From contig NZ_JAIQWW010000006.1 of NCBI RefSeq assembly GCF_020164455.1, positions 62,001-126,000 of the forward strand: DNA of 64,000 nt, in the 5' to 3' direction. The position numbers and the translations under genes were made by a program. This DNA comes from Phyllobacterium chamaecytisi (GTDB taxonomy: Bacteria; Pseudomonadota; Alphaproteobacteria; Rhizobiales; Rhizobiaceae). Below are positions 48,542-57,927 of the stretch, one piece after another. The stretch's first letter is position 1. Every line of letters starts with the position of its first letter. The notes below the pieces were generated by a model. The model did no database searches. It had not been told where the DNA came from and worked only from the letters and a program-made list of their open reading frames with translations.

Positions 48542-51130
48542 CTAATGCAGGGCTACGGCGGGGACAGGCGCACGCTGCACCGGCACTGCAGCGACAAGAT
48601 CGCGGGCTTTGACAATTGTCGGCCCGGTGCCATAGGGCGGCGCATCGTAGAAGTCGTCGAGCGTCCTCTTCAGCGGCGCCCGCGCTTTTTCCGAGTAGTA
48701 GATCATATGGCCGCCTTCGAAGTTCTTGACCGGAATGCGGTCCAAAAGGGTGGTTTTCTTCACGGGGTCAATCTCGACACCTTTGAGATCCAGCTCCGTT
48801 CGGTAAAAAGGTGTCGCCGTATCGTAATAGCCATGTACGGTGAGAAGCTTGAGCGAAGGATTCATTCCGAGTGCAGCAACAATATCCGGCAAGCCGTTTC
48901 TCAATTCTCCGCCTTTCCAACTTTCAAAGGCACCAGCAGATGGATGATACCAGCTGTTCCAGGAGGCATTGATATACGATGATGTCGCTTTATAGTTCGC
49001 ATCGCGGGGAAGGAGCGCAGTAATGGCGTTGTAAAAAGCACGATCTTCGAAGAAGTCTATGTTGTACCATGGTTTGGTTGTTGGTATTGGTACTCCCGTC
49101 GAAAAATCGACTGTCATGTCTCTTTTTATGAACATTCTGGCATCATATGTATTAAAAAATGAAATGTCTTTAACAAGCGATGCAATACTTTCACTCGAAG
49201 AGCCCGTGTATTTGGACACATCAACTTTTGACCCCGATGTGCGCGCCGGTAAATAGGTGTTTGTCATGAAATCGCGCAATTCCTGAGCATAGACGTCGAG
49301 CGTTGTCGTTGCCGGTATTTTGACTTTTCCAATAGCAAGCGCTGTCATAGCAACCGTGGGTAACATCGCTGCATTTTTGTCGGCAGCATAAAATCCAGGT
49401 GAATGGAATACGACGCCAGTCAAAATCTTGGTTTTTGCGCCGGTTGGACTGGGCTCGTAGCCGCTCTCACCCGCTTCCTCCATGGCACGCGCCAGCTTCG
49501 GTACACGGGTACCGCCTGCATAGGATTCGCCATAGAGATACTTGGGCGATTCGTGGCGTTGGTTGAAATTGACATAACGCTGAATGAACTGATGTGACAG
49601 TTGCACGTCGGCGGTGACATCCCAGAAGCTGCTGTTGGTCTTTGGAGCGATTGCTTGCGAGTAGCCTGTACCCGGTATGATATCGACGAAGACCAGGTCG
49701 GTTTTATCCATGAGGGATTCCTTGTCATCGACCTGATCGAATTTTTCCGGCGGGTTATCAGCCCATTCAGGCTTGACTTTCGGTGCATCGATGACAAGCC
49801 GCTTTGGCGCCCACGACGTAAGATGCAGATAGATCGATGACGCGCCTGGCCCGCCGTTGAAGAAGAAGGTGACCGGGCGATTCTCCTTCGGCAGATCGTC
49901 TCGCGTATAGGCGGTATAGAAGACCGAGGCTTGGGGGGCCTGTTTCTCCGCAGTTTTAGCGAAAGCCGTCAAATGACCGGCCGATGCTGTGTACCAGAAG
50001 GTCTTGCCGTTCAGCGTCATCTTGTGATGCATGACCGATGGCTTCTCGTCGACGGCAGCAGTGAGCTGCGCGCCCGCCGAGCCATCATATTTCGTTTTGT
50101 CTTCCAGTTTGAAGTCGGCCGGCGCGTAGAGTTTATACGCTTCATCGTCCTTGCCGGTGCGGGTAAAGAGCGCCGCCACGGATTTGACCGGCGCAACCTT
50201 CTTCAGTTCCCCCGCCGCCTCGATGATCTTGTCATCCTTGACGAAAGCCTCGACGGCACGAAGCGATGCGCCTTCCGCCGTCAGACCTGCGGTATCGAGG
50301 ATCTTTGCCGCCTCGGCAAACCGTCCGGTCTCGATCAAACCATCGCTACGGATGCGCGCTGCTTCGAGTTTTGCTGTTCTGGTATCCTCGAGCGCATCGT
50401 TCTTCAACTTATCGAGGCGTGCAAGCTCTGTCTTGGCCTTCTCGACCAATCCGTCCTTGCCTTCATATTTGGCCAGAGCATCCATCGCCAGCTTGATCTT
50501 GCCGGGTTTTGCCTGGTCTTTCGAATCCCCCATTAGATCGGCAAGCTCGTCGTTTCGGGCCTTCAGTTCATCGCCGGCAAGCTTGATCAATCCCGGCTTC
50601 GTCTGGTCTCCCTCAACTCCCTTCAGCTCAACCAGCCTTTTTTCCAAACCCTCGCGTTCAATTTTCAGCGTGGCAATCTCGCTCGAAACGCCGTCCTTGA
50701 CACCCGCAAGGCCATCGCGCGTCTTCTCGAGGCCGGCGATCTCCTGGTTCAGCATCTCGATCCTGCCGCCTGGCCCTTCGAGCCCGGCAAGTTCGTCGCG
50801 CCGGGCTTTGAACGTCGCGCCTGCCGTTTCGACTTCCTTTGTCTTGGCGTCCGCTTCAACGAGCAGCCCAGCCAGTTTTTCTTCGGCGTCGCGGTTTTTG
50901 GCCGTCAGCGCCGCATCTGCCTGTTCGGTTTCGGTGAGTTTGGCTCCGGTGGCGGTCAAAGCAGCGGTCTTTTGGCCGATCTCTGCGTTGAGCCCATCGA
51001 GCTTCGCCTGCGCTGCAGCAGCCTCGGCATCGAACGTGCTCGTGGCTTTTGTGGAAGAACCGGAAGAATCAGAGTCGTTGCAGGCGCTGAGGCCGAGCGC
51101 TGCGAAAAGCAGCAAAAAGCGAAAATTCAT
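48542..51130 (-). CDS. S10-family serine carboxypeptidase-like lipoprotein with coiled coil (copy 2)
   Basis: An 862-residue protein. The lipobox LSAC places the lipidated Cys at about residue 17, followed by a Ser/Asp-rich linker. Residues about 32-265 are a coiled coil of mixed phasing: two EIA-x-L-x(4)-R-x-GL units lie 21 residues apart, as in heptads, and a KPG-x-IKLA-x-D-x-L unit recurs 30 residues later. A short helical region with DEAYKLYAP leads to the S10 domain from about residue 370: FNGGPGASS, nucleophile Ser536 in YGESYAGG, Asp in HGYYDTATP, His in EGGHMIYYS. The active site is intact, including the Glu before Ser. Confidence 0.87.
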   Translation of the reverse strand: MNFRFLLLFAALGLSACNDSDSSGSSTKATSTFDAEAAAAQAKLDGLNAEIGQKTAALTATGAKLTETEQADAALTAKNRDAEEKLAGLLVEADAKTKEVETAGATFKARRDELAGLEGPGGRIEMLNQEIAGLEKTRDGLAGVKDGVSSEIATLKIEREGLEKRLVELKGVEGDQTKPGLIKLAGDELKARNDELADLMGDSKDQAKPGKIKLAMDALAKYEGKDGLVEKAKTELARLDKLKNDALEDTRTAKLEAARIRSDGLIETGRFAEAAKILDTAGLTAEGASLRAVEAFVKDDKIIEAAGELKKVAPVKSVAALFTRTGKDDEAYKLYAPADFKLEDKTKYDGSAGAQLTAAVDEKPSVMHHKMTLNGKTFWYTASAGHLTAFAKTAEKQAPQASVFYTAYTRDDLPKENRPVTFFFNGGPGASSIYLHLTSWAPKRLVIDAPKVKPEWADNPPEKFDQVDDKESLMDKTDLVFVDIIPGTGYSQAIAPKTNSSFWDVTADVQLSHQFIQRYVNFNQRHESPKYLYGESYAGGTRVPKLARAMEEAGESGYEPSPTGAKTKILTGVVFHSPGFYAADKNAAMLPTVAMTALAIGKVKIPATTTLDVYAQELRDFMTNTYLPARTSGSKVDVSKYTGSSSESIASLVKDISFFNTYDARMFIKRDMTVDFSTGVPIPTTKPWYNIDFFEDRAFYNAITALLPRDANYKATSSYINASWNSWYHPSAGAFESWKGGELRNGLPDIVAALGMNPSLKLLTVHGYYDTATPFYRTELDLKGVEIDPVKKTTLLDRIPVKNFEGGHMIYYSEKARAPLKRTLDDFYDAPPYGTGPTIVKARDLVAAVPVQRAPVPAVALH

Positions 51131-51185
51131 AAGTGCAAAATCCTGATTACAATTGCATACAACTTTTCAAAATTTGCTGCGGCGC

Positions 51186-51222
51186 ACAATTCGCCTAAAG
51201 TTTAATCAGGCGATAAAAATGC
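51186..51222 (-). promoter_or_regulatory. Conserved upstream element of S10 copy 2
   Basis: On the minus strand: GCATTTTT, 7 bases, then GATTAAACTTTAGGCG continuing to GAATTGT. Every specified base recurs at 60142-60178 before S10 copy 3, with the same internal spacing and the same 56-base offset to the start codon. It is a likely promoter or regulator site. In this copy CGCCT/AGGCG also forms an inverted repeat around the GATTAAACTTT core. Confidence 0.75.
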
Positions 51223-51345
51223 CCTTATGTGTGCATTTCATGAAGTGCACACAGTTATTGATGACCAATGATCTCCAAAAGCTACTGGACTTGCCGGCAG
51301 GAACCCTGTCAAAACGCCACATACTGCAATGTCGGATACGACGCC

Positions 51346-53787
51346 TTGACCGATCTACCTGCCCTTCCCGTGACCGAGATATTGCCAGCGCTTGATGATG
51401 CGCTGATCAATGGTAATGCGGCAGTACTGGTGGCCCCTCCGGGTGCAGGCAAAACCACTCTCGTTCCGCTGCATCTTCTTGGTGCATCGTGGCGCAAGGA
51501 CCGCACGATCATCCTCCTCGAACCACGCCGCCTTGCCGCGCGCGCCGCCGCCAGCCGCATGGCGAGCCTCTTGGGCGAAGATGTCGGCGCAACCGTCGGC
51601 TATCGCATGCGGCTTGAAAACAAGGTCTCGGCGAAAACCCGCGTCCTCGTCGTCACCGAGGGCGTCTTTGCGCGGATGATCCTCGACGACCCCGATCTTA
51701 AAGAGGTTGCAGCCGTGCTCTTCGACGAGTTCCACGAGCGCAGCCTCGACGCGGATTTCGGCCTTGCGCTGGCGCTCGATGTGCAGGCGGCCTTGCGACC
51801 TGACTTGAAGCTCCTCGTCATGTCGGCAACACTCGATGGCGCCCGGGTCGCACGTCTGCTCAATGACGCGCCGGTGCTGGAAAGCAAAGGCCGCTCCTTT
51901 CCCATCGATATCCGCTACCGAGCCCGCAATCCCGACGAGCGTATCGAAGATGCCATGGTCAAGGCCATCCGCGATACGCTCGCCGACGAGACCGGCAGCA
52001 TCCTCGCCTTACTGCCAGGCCAGCGCGAGATCGAGCGCACCGCCGAGGCGCTGCAAGGCCGCGTTGCCGCCGACGTCATGATCGTGCCGCTCTACGGTGC
52101 ACTCGAAGGCCGGGATCAGGACGCGGCAATCAAGCCGCCACCTCCCGGCAAACGCAAGGTGGTCCTTGCCACCTCCATTGCCGAAACCTCGATCACTATC
52201 GATGGCGTGCGCGTTGTCATCGACAGCGGCTTGGCGCGACTGCCGAAATTCGAACCCGCCACCGGATTGACTCGTCTGGAAACCGTGCGTGCTTCCCGTG
52301 CGGCAGTCGATCAGCGAGCGGGCCGCGCCGGGCGAACGGAGCCCGGCATCGCACTGCGCCTCTGGCGAGCCGAACAGACGGCCGCGCTCGAAGCCTTCGC
52401 CCCGCCGGAAATTCTCGAGGCCGATCTTACCGGTCTGGTTCTCGATTGCGCGGCCTGGGGCGTTGCGGACCCGACCAGCCTCGCCTTTCTCGATGCGCCG
52501 CCGGCCCCTGCAATCAAGGAGGCCAAGGCGCTTCTGGAAAATCTCGGAGCGCTGGAAAGCAATCGCGTCACGCCGATGGGTAGTGCGATGCGGGCTTTGG
52601 CCTTGCCTGCCCGCCTTGCCCATATGGTACTGACCGCGCGCGAACGCGGGCAGGCATACCGAGCGGCGGAGCTTGCCGTACTCCTTACCGAACGCGGCCT
52701 CGGCGGTAACGATATCGATCTCGATGTGCGTCTTTCGCGCTTCCGGCGCGAGCGCGGCGACCGTGCAACGCGGGCGCGCGGGTTGGCAAAACGGCTGGCC
52801 GGCAATGGCAATGCCGCGGAACCCGACAGTGTCGGCCGCCTGCTCATCGGCGCCTATCCCGACCGGATCGCCAAGGCGCGCGGCAATGGCCAATTCACCC
52901 TCGCAAACGGGCGCGGCGGCGAGGTCGATCCCGCCACGTCGCTCGCGAAGTCGCCATGGCTGGTCGTCGCTGATCTCGCCGGGCGTGCGGGGCGTGCGCG
53001 GATCCTTGCCGCGGCGGAGGTGACGGAAGCTGAAATCCGCGAAGCGCTCGCGACAAGCATCGTCAGCGGCCGGCAGGTGACCTACGATCCCGCGCGAAAT
53101 GCCCTGCAGGCGCGTGACGCCACCCGCATCGGCGCGATTGCTCTATCCGAAAAGACCTTGCCCGCGCCGAGCGGCGAAGAGGCTGACCTTGGCGTTATCG
53201 CCGCCGTCCGCGCGCATGGTCTCGACATTCTGCCATGGTCGAAGGAAGCGACGATCCTGCGCCGCCGGCTCGCTTGGCTGCATCAGGGGCTCGGTTCAGC
53301 TTGGCCGGCGATGGACGACGATGCTCTCGTCGCGTCGCTGGATGACTGGCTGTTGCCCTTCCTCAAGGGCACAGCACACTTAGGCCAGATCCCCGCGCAT
53401 GTGCTGATCGAGGGGCTGCGCTCAGCTGTTCCCTATGATCTCCAACGCAACATCGACAGTCTCGCACCGACCCATTTCGAAGTGCCGACCGGCTCGAATA
53501 TCCCGATCCGCTACGACGAAGGGGAACCGGTGCTGAGCGTACGCGTGCAGGAGCTCTTCGGTCTCGGCATGCATCCCGCCATTGCCGGTGGCACCATCCC
53601 TCTCCTGCTTGAACTCCTGTCGCCCGCACATCGCCCGATCCAGATCACACGCGATCTGCCCGGCTTCTGGAAAGGCTCGTGGGCGGATGTGCGCAGCGAC
53701 ATGCGCGGCCGCTATCCGCGGCATGTCTGGCCGGAGGATCCCGCCAATGCATCGCCGACCGCCCGGGCAAAGCCGCGCGGGACTTGA
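51346..53787 (+). CDS. hrpB: ATP-dependent helicase HrpB
   Basis: An 813-residue DExH-box helicase. Motif I is APPGAGKTT, motif II DEFH in LFDEFHERSLDADFG, motif III SAT in MSATLDG, motif VI QRAGRAGR. The C-terminal HrpB domain has LPFLKGTAHLGQI and LSVRVQELFGLGMHP. The frame is open to an ATG at 51268, but those 26 residues do not resemble the family; the TTG at 51346 gives LTDLPALPVTEILPAL, the usual start region, so I use it with moderate certainty. Its cellular role in RNA metabolism is poorly known. Confidence 0.9.
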   Translation: MTDLPALPVTEILPALDDALINGNAAVLVAPPGAGKTTLVPLHLLGASWRKDRTIILLEPRRLAARAAASRMASLLGEDVGATVGYRMRLENKVSAKTRVLVVTEGVFARMILDDPDLKEVAAVLFDEFHERSLDADFGLALALDVQAALRPDLKLLVMSATLDGARVARLLNDAPVLESKGRSFPIDIRYRARNPDERIEDAMVKAIRDTLADETGSILALLPGQREIERTAEALQGRVAADVMIVPLYGALEGRDQDAAIKPPPPGKRKVVLATSIAETSITIDGVRVVIDSGLARLPKFEPATGLTRLETVRASRAAVDQRAGRAGRTEPGIALRLWRAEQTAALEAFAPPEILEADLTGLVLDCAAWGVADPTSLAFLDAPPAPAIKEAKALLENLGALESNRVTPMGSAMRALALPARLAHMVLTARERGQAYRAAELAVLLTERGLGGNDIDLDVRLSRFRRERGDRATRARGLAKRLAGNGNAAEPDSVGRLLIGAYPDRIAKARGNGQFTLANGRGGEVDPATSLAKSPWLVVADLAGRAGRARILAAAEVTEAEIREALATSIVSGRQVTYDPARNALQARDATRIGAIALSEKTLPAPSGEEADLGVIAAVRAHGLDILPWSKEATILRRRLAWLHQGLGSAWPAMDDDALVASLDDWLLPFLKGTAHLGQIPAHVLIEGLRSAVPYDLQRNIDSLAPTHFEVPTGSNIPIRYDEGEPVLSVRVQELFGLGMHPAIAGGTIPLLLELLSPAHRPIQITRDLPGFWKGSWADVRSDMRGRYPRHVWPEDPANASPTARAKPRGT

Positions 53788-53803
53788 AAAGGCTCGGCCT
53801 CCT

Positions 53804-53981
53804 TTATCTCCCCCCTTGTGGGGGAGAAAGCGATTTCAGCATCTTAGCCCTTGCTAAGTGCTAGAAATCGCAAGAGAGGGGATTTGCCTCACTGAACTGC
53901 CCCCTCACTTGGATTTTCCAAGGATTTAGCAAAGAGGCTAAACCCAGGAAAATCCTTTCTCTCCCACAAGGGGAGAGATAA
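53804..53981 (+). repeat. 178-bp palindromic repeat, copy 2 of 3
   Basis: Same element and orientation as at 42670-42847, with TTATCTCCCCCCTTGTGGGG at the left end and the inverted counterpart ending GAGATAA. The internal CTTAGC/GCTAAG and GGATTTTCC/GGAAAATCC stems are preserved. It lies between hrpB and actS. Confidence 0.92.
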
Positions 53982-54046
53982 CCACAGCATGCACCCCCAC
54001 AAACTCCACAATTCCCTTTGCACTCCGTTTGTTCTAAAGCTCCCGC

Positions 54047-55345
54047 ATGGTTCAGGATTTCGGCATACGCTCATCATATCTGTCGCGCCGTTTGCGGCTG
54101 ACGACGCTCATTCGCCTGCGCTGGCTTGCCGTTGCCGGGCAGAGCATCGCGGTGCTTTTCGTCGCGCTCTACCTCAAATTCCCCTTCCCGGTCAGCATCT
54201 GTTTCGCGATGATCGCCTGTTCGGCGTGGCTGAACCTCCTGATGTCATTCCGCTATCCGATCAACCACCGGCTCGAGCCGCGCGCAGCGGTCACTGTCCT
54301 CGCCTTCGATATCCTGCAGGTGGCGGGTCTCCTTTATATGACCGGCGGACTGCAGAACCCTTTCGCGGTGCTGATGATCGTCCCGGTGATCATTTCTGCC
54401 ACCTCGCTTCCAGCCTATTCGACGATAGCGCTCGGCCTTCTCGTCACCATCTGCGCCACGGTCCTCGCGAATGTCTACCTGCCGCTGCCCTGGTATGAGG
54501 GCCAGAGCATGCAACTCCCCTTCGTACTCATTGCCGGCGTCTGGTGTTCCGTGGTCTCCGCCCTCGCCTTTACCGCCGTCTATGCCTATCGCGTGGCGGA
54601 AGAGGCGCGGCTCCTCGCCGATGCGCTGACTGCGACGGAGTTGATCCTGCAGCGCGAGCAGCATCTCTCTGCGCTGGATGGACTTGCCGCCGCCGCGGCG
54701 CATGAGCTCGGCACTCCGCTTGCTACGATCGCCCTCGTCGCCAGGGAAATGGAGCGGAGCCTGAAACAGGACGACCGATTTGCCGAAGATATCGAACTTC
54801 TTCGCTCGCAGACCGACCGCTGCCGTGAGATTCTGAAGCGGCTGACCAGCCTGTCCTCGACCAGCGAAGAACACATGTCGCGGTTGAAGATCTCCTCGCT
54901 CATCGAGGAAGTCATCGAGCCCAACCGCAATTTCGGTATCAACATCGTGGTGAAGAAGCTGAGGGGCGAAGGTGTCGAACCGATTATCCGGCGCAATCCC
55001 GGCATCATCTACGGGCTGGGCAATCTGGTCGAGAACGCGATTGATTTTGCCAGGGCGACAATCGAGGTTAGCTGGGGCTGGACCGACAGGACCGTGGAGA
55101 TCATCGTCAGCGACGATGGCCAGGGTTTTGCCGCCGAAATTCTTGACCGGATCGGCGAGCCCTACACCACCGGCCGCGACCGCGAAATCAATGAACACGG
55201 CGGCGGGCTTGGGCTCGGCCTGTTCATCGCCAAGACGCTTTTGGAGCGTTCGGGCGCGACGATTACCTTCCGCAATCGCAACGATCCGGGCCAGGGTGCG
55301 GAGGTCATCGTGAGCTGGCCGCGCAATCAACTCGTTGCCGATTGA
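54047..55345 (+). CDS. actS: Redox sensor histidine kinase ActS (RegB/PrrB type)
   Basis: A 432-residue membrane kinase with about six N-terminal transmembrane helices. GGLQNPF at residues 100-106 is the quinone-binding heptapeptide of RegB proteins. The phospho-acceptor is His219 in AAAHELGTPLATI. Cys259 in DRCREIL corresponds to the redox-active cysteine of RegB. The ATPase domain shows NLVENAIDFA, DDGQGF and GGGLGLGLFIAKTLL. RegB/ActS kinases respond to the redox state of the respiratory chain. Paired with actR 71 bases downstream. Confidence 0.94.
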   Translation: MVQDFGIRSSYLSRRLRLTTLIRLRWLAVAGQSIAVLFVALYLKFPFPVSICFAMIACSAWLNLLMSFRYPINHRLEPRAAVTVLAFDILQVAGLLYMTGGLQNPFAVLMIVPVIISATSLPAYSTIALGLLVTICATVLANVYLPLPWYEGQSMQLPFVLIAGVWCSVVSALAFTAVYAYRVAEEARLLADALTATELILQREQHLSALDGLAAAAAHELGTPLATIALVAREMERSLKQDDRFAEDIELLRSQTDRCREILKRLTSLSSTSEEHMSRLKISSLIEEVIEPNRNFGINIVVKKLRGEGVEPIIRRNPGIIYGLGNLVENAIDFARATIEVSWGWTDRTVEIIVSDDGQGFAAEILDRIGEPYTTGRDREINEHGGGLGLGLFIAKTLLERSGATITFRNRNDPGQGAEVIVSWPRNQLVAD

Positions 55346-55416
55346 TAATCTTTGACTTTTTGTTCATTGCGAACCATTAACAACGAATAATATGAAAAAA
55401 AGAGCAGGAAACCCTG

Positions 55417-55980
55417 ATGGAAAATACGGATCAGGACGATATTGCAGCCATAGGCGGCGATCCGACACTTCTTCTTGTCGATGACGACAAGCCGTTCTTG
55501 CAGCGTCTTGCACGCGCCATGGAAACGCGAGGCTTCACCGTCGCCATTGCCGATTCGGTCGAGGCCGGACTTGCCAGCGTCAAGACTCACGCCCCGGCCT
55601 ATGCGGTGGTCGATATGCGACTAGGCGATGGCAACGGCCTCGACATTATCGAGGCTATCCGCGCCCGGCGCGAAGACACGCGTGCCGTTATCCTTACCGG
55701 CTACGGCAACATCGCGACCGCGGTCAATGCGGTCAAACTCGGCGCCATCGATTACCTGTCGAAGCCAGCCGATGCCGATGAAGTCTTTGCGGCATTGACG
55801 CGGCGTTCCGGTGAAAAGGTCGCCCCGCCGGAAAATCCGATGTCGGCCGACAGGGTTCGCTGGGAACATATCCAGCGCGTTTATGAGATGTGCGATCGCA
55901 ATGTTTCCGAAACGGCCCGCAGGCTAAACATGCACCGCCGCACACTGCAGCGCATTCTGGCCAAACGCGCTCCGCGCTAG
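55417..55980 (+). CDS. actR: Response regulator ActR (RegA/PrrA type)
   Basis: A 187-residue regulator. The receiver domain has LLVDDDKPF, phosphorylated Asp66 in VVDMRLGDGNGL, the Thr in ILTGYGN and Lys in YLSKPADADEV. The Fis-type helix-turn-helix at the end (NVSETARRLNMHRRTLQRILAKRAPR) is essentially invariant in RegA/ActR proteins. It controls energy, redox and acid-tolerance genes in rhizobia. GCAGGAAA precedes the start. Confidence 0.95.
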   Translation: MENTDQDDIAAIGGDPTLLLVDDDKPFLQRLARAMETRGFTVAIADSVEAGLASVKTHAPAYAVVDMRLGDGNGLDIIEAIRARREDTRAVILTGYGNIATAVNAVKLGAIDYLSKPADADEVFAALTRRSGEKVAPPENPMSADRVRWEHIQRVYEMCDRNVSETARRLNMHRRTLQRILAKRAPR

Positions 55981-55983
55981 GGC

Positions 55984-56160
55984 TTATCTCCCCCCTTGTG
56001 GGGGAGAACGCGATTTCAGCATCTTAGCCCTTGCTAAGTGCTAGAAATCGCAAGAGAGGGGATTTGCTTCACTGACTACCCCCTCACTTGGATTTTCCAA
56101 GGATTTAGCGAAGAGGCTAAATCCAGGAAAATCCTTTCTCTCCCACAAGGGGAGAGATAG
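55984..56160 (+). repeat. 177-bp palindromic repeat, copy 3 of 3
   Basis: Nearly identical to the copy at 53804-53981 and in the same orientation; it starts 4 bases after the actR stop. With the other copy it brackets actSR, about 2.0 kb apart. Single-base differences (for example AGCGAAG for AGCAAAG, and ATCCAGG for ACCCAGG) show some divergence. It may serve as the actR terminator through its terminal stems. Confidence 0.92.
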
Positions 56161-56179
56161 CCGGCATCTGGCGCAGAGC

Positions 56180-56674
56180 CTATTCCACATCCGTTTCAGG
56201 CAGACTAATCCCTGACAGTTCCGCGAGCGTCATGCGCGCGGCACTCACGCGGGCAAACCGCAGCGTCATGGCCTTGCGGGTTGCGCTTGCAAGCTTGTGC
56301 TCCGGCGCATCGCGGATGATTTCGGCGCCGTAGCCGTCCGAAAGGATGAACCCGCAATCTTCGGGGAAAATGTCCGCTGGAACACCCGGATGCGTGGCAA
56401 AGAACAACCGGTCGCAATGCGCCCGATAGATCGGCCATTTACGATCCACCTTCCAGTCCTCGATCGAGGATTTGATCTCGACGATCCAGATTTCACCGCT
56501 GCGCGTCAGCGCCACAAGGTCCGCGCGCCGACCGGACGCCAAAGGCAATTCCGGCATCACTGCAAGTCCGAGTTCAAGGAAAAGCCGCTGCACGCCGCGG
56601 CGCACCAGCATGGCATTTTCCGATTGCCGCCCATCGATGAGCGGGCTTGTCTGACCCAGGCTGACTAGTGGCAT
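56180..56674 (-). CDS. mmcB: MmcB family DNA repair nuclease-like protein
   Basis: A 164-residue protein of the MmcB family, first described as a damage-induced DNA repair factor in Caulobacter. The PD-(D/E)XK-like core is visible: GRRADLVAL, then WIVEIKSS, then DRLFFAT. A start-proximal helix ENAMLVRRGVQRLFLELG is typical. Divergent from the L,D-transpeptidase gene across 174 bases. Confidence 0.88.
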   Translation of the reverse strand: MPLVSLGQTSPLIDGRQSENAMLVRRGVQRLFLELGLAVMPELPLASGRRADLVALTRSGEIWIVEIKSSIEDWKVDRKWPIYRAHCDRLFFATHPGVPADIFPEDCGFILSDGYGAEIIRDAPEHKLASATRKAMTLRFARVSAARMTLAELSGISLPETDVE

Positions 56675-56768
56675 GATCCGCAGAATATCGGCAAATTTGC
56701 AACCATGGCAAAAAAACTACACCGCCCGGTTGAGGATTGACAGGTTAACGAAAAACTTCGCTTTACGG

Positions 56769-56784
56769 TTAATCAGCCATTAAC
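56769..56784 (+). promoter_or_regulatory. CtrA binding site
   Basis: TTAATCAGCCATTAAC is a perfect TTAA-N7-TTAAC box for the cell-cycle regulator CtrA. It lies 64 bases before the L,D-transpeptidase start and 95 bases before the mmcB start. Another half-site GGTTAACG lies about 20 bases upstream at 56741-56748, and TTGACA occurs at 56737-56742. Cell-cycle control of envelope remodelling is a likely reading. Confidence 0.65.
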
Positions 56785-56848
56785 AATAATGGCGCTAGAG
56801 AGGCAACACAAGAAAACGCACATAGATTCGCTTAACATTGGGGTGACC

Positions 56849-57466
56849 ATGCAACTCAAGACTATCGTCCTCGCAGTTGGGCTGATGGCTACAACTGCCT
56901 TGACCGGCTGTTCTACGATCGGTTTCAGCTATTCCACAGCCTCCTACAATTCCGTCGTCGATGCCGGCTACGTGATTCCTGCTGTTCCCCGCTCCAAGAT
57001 CCCGCCGCAGTATTTGCGCCAGCAAGTCAACTACGATGGCAGCGAGGCTCCGGGGACGATCATCGTCGATACGGGTACGAAATATCTCTATTATGTGCTC
57101 GGCGGTGGCAAGGCGATGCGCTACGGCATCGGTGTAGGCAAGCAGGGTTTCGAATGGCACGGTACCGCGCGCGTCGCCATGAAGCGCGAATGGCCGACAT
57201 GGACGCCGCCGCGCGAGATGATCCAGCGCCAGCCCAAGCTTGCTGAATTCCGCGACGGCATGGACCCCGGCATCACCAACCCGCTCGGCGCCCGCGCGCT
57301 TTACCTGTTCAACAAGGGTGGCGACACCGGTTACCGCCTGCATGGCACACCGGAATGGTGGTCGATCGGCAAGGCCATGTCTTCCGGCTGCATTCGCCTG
57401 ATGAACCAGGACATCATGGACCTTTATAATCGCGCGGAAGTCGGCGCCAAGGTCATCGTCAGATAA
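56849..57466 (+). CDS. L,D-transpeptidase (YkuD) lipoprotein
   Basis: A 205-residue enzyme that cross-links peptidoglycan or anchors outer-membrane proteins to it. A signal peptide ends in a lipobox-like LTGC near residue 19. The YkuD domain ends in the active-site motif HGT...SSGCIRLMN with Cys181 as the nucleophile. The frame is open from 56789, but the ATG at 56849 begins the signal peptide and has GGGGTG upstream. A CtrA box lies upstream. Confidence 0.92.
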   Translation: MQLKTIVLAVGLMATTALTGCSTIGFSYSTASYNSVVDAGYVIPAVPRSKIPPQYLRQQVNYDGSEAPGTIIVDTGTKYLYYVLGGGKAMRYGIGVGKQGFEWHGTARVAMKREWPTWTPPREMIQRQPKLAEFRDGMDPGITNPLGARALYLFNKGGDTGYRLHGTPEWWSIGKAMSSGCIRLMNQDIMDLYNRAEVGAKVIVR

Positions 57467-57493
57467 TCTGCTGGCTCAGCAACGACTGGTAAT

Positions 57494-57513
57494 AGGCCGC
57501 TTTCGAGCGGCCT
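57494..57513. terminator. Hairpin terminator
   Basis: AGGCCGC / GCGGCCT with a 6-base loop, followed by TTTAT on the plus strand. It lies between the L,D-transpeptidase gene and the convergent vapC gene and can serve the former as an intrinsic terminator. Confidence 0.75.
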
Positions 57514-57927
57514 TTATGCGTTCCAGGGATTGAAGATGGAAACGCCGGTGGATTGAAAGTCGGCCACATTGCGGGTCACGACGGTCATGCCATGCACAAG
57601 AGCCGTTGCGGCGATAAGGGCATCACGCTCGGATTTTGGATTTGGAACATGCAGACCCGCGCAACAAAGGGCGACAGCGATATCGACTCCGAGAATCCGG
57701 CCCTGGAAATCCGGCAGTATACGGTTTTCCAACCAGGTACGCAAAACTGCTCCCTGCTTGAAGTCCTTTCTTTCCATCAGCAATATTCCACGTTCTGTTT
57801 CCATGACGGTCATTGATGACAGAAAGAAACTGGACAAGGGAATTCCGGAAGCCCAACTCAGAACATTAGAATTCGCTTTTTTGGGAAGGCGTAATTCGGA
57901 AATGACATTCGTGTCCAGAATGAACAT
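57514..57927 (-). CDS. vapC: VapC-type PIN-domain toxin
   Basis: A 137-residue PIN nuclease of the FitB-like group. Acidic residues are in ILDTNVISE, MTVMETERG, ERDALIAA and NVADF. The ATG at 57927 shares its A with the antitoxin stop (TGATG). It differs strongly from the VapC at 35649, so the two are not a recent duplication. Target RNA unknown. Confidence 0.88.
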   Translation of the reverse strand: MFILDTNVISELRLPKKANSNVLSWASGIPLSSFFLSSMTVMETERGILLMERKDFKQGAVLRTWLENRILPDFQGRILGVDIAVALCCAGLHVPNPKSERDALIAATALVHGMTVVTRNVADFQSTGVSIFNPWNA

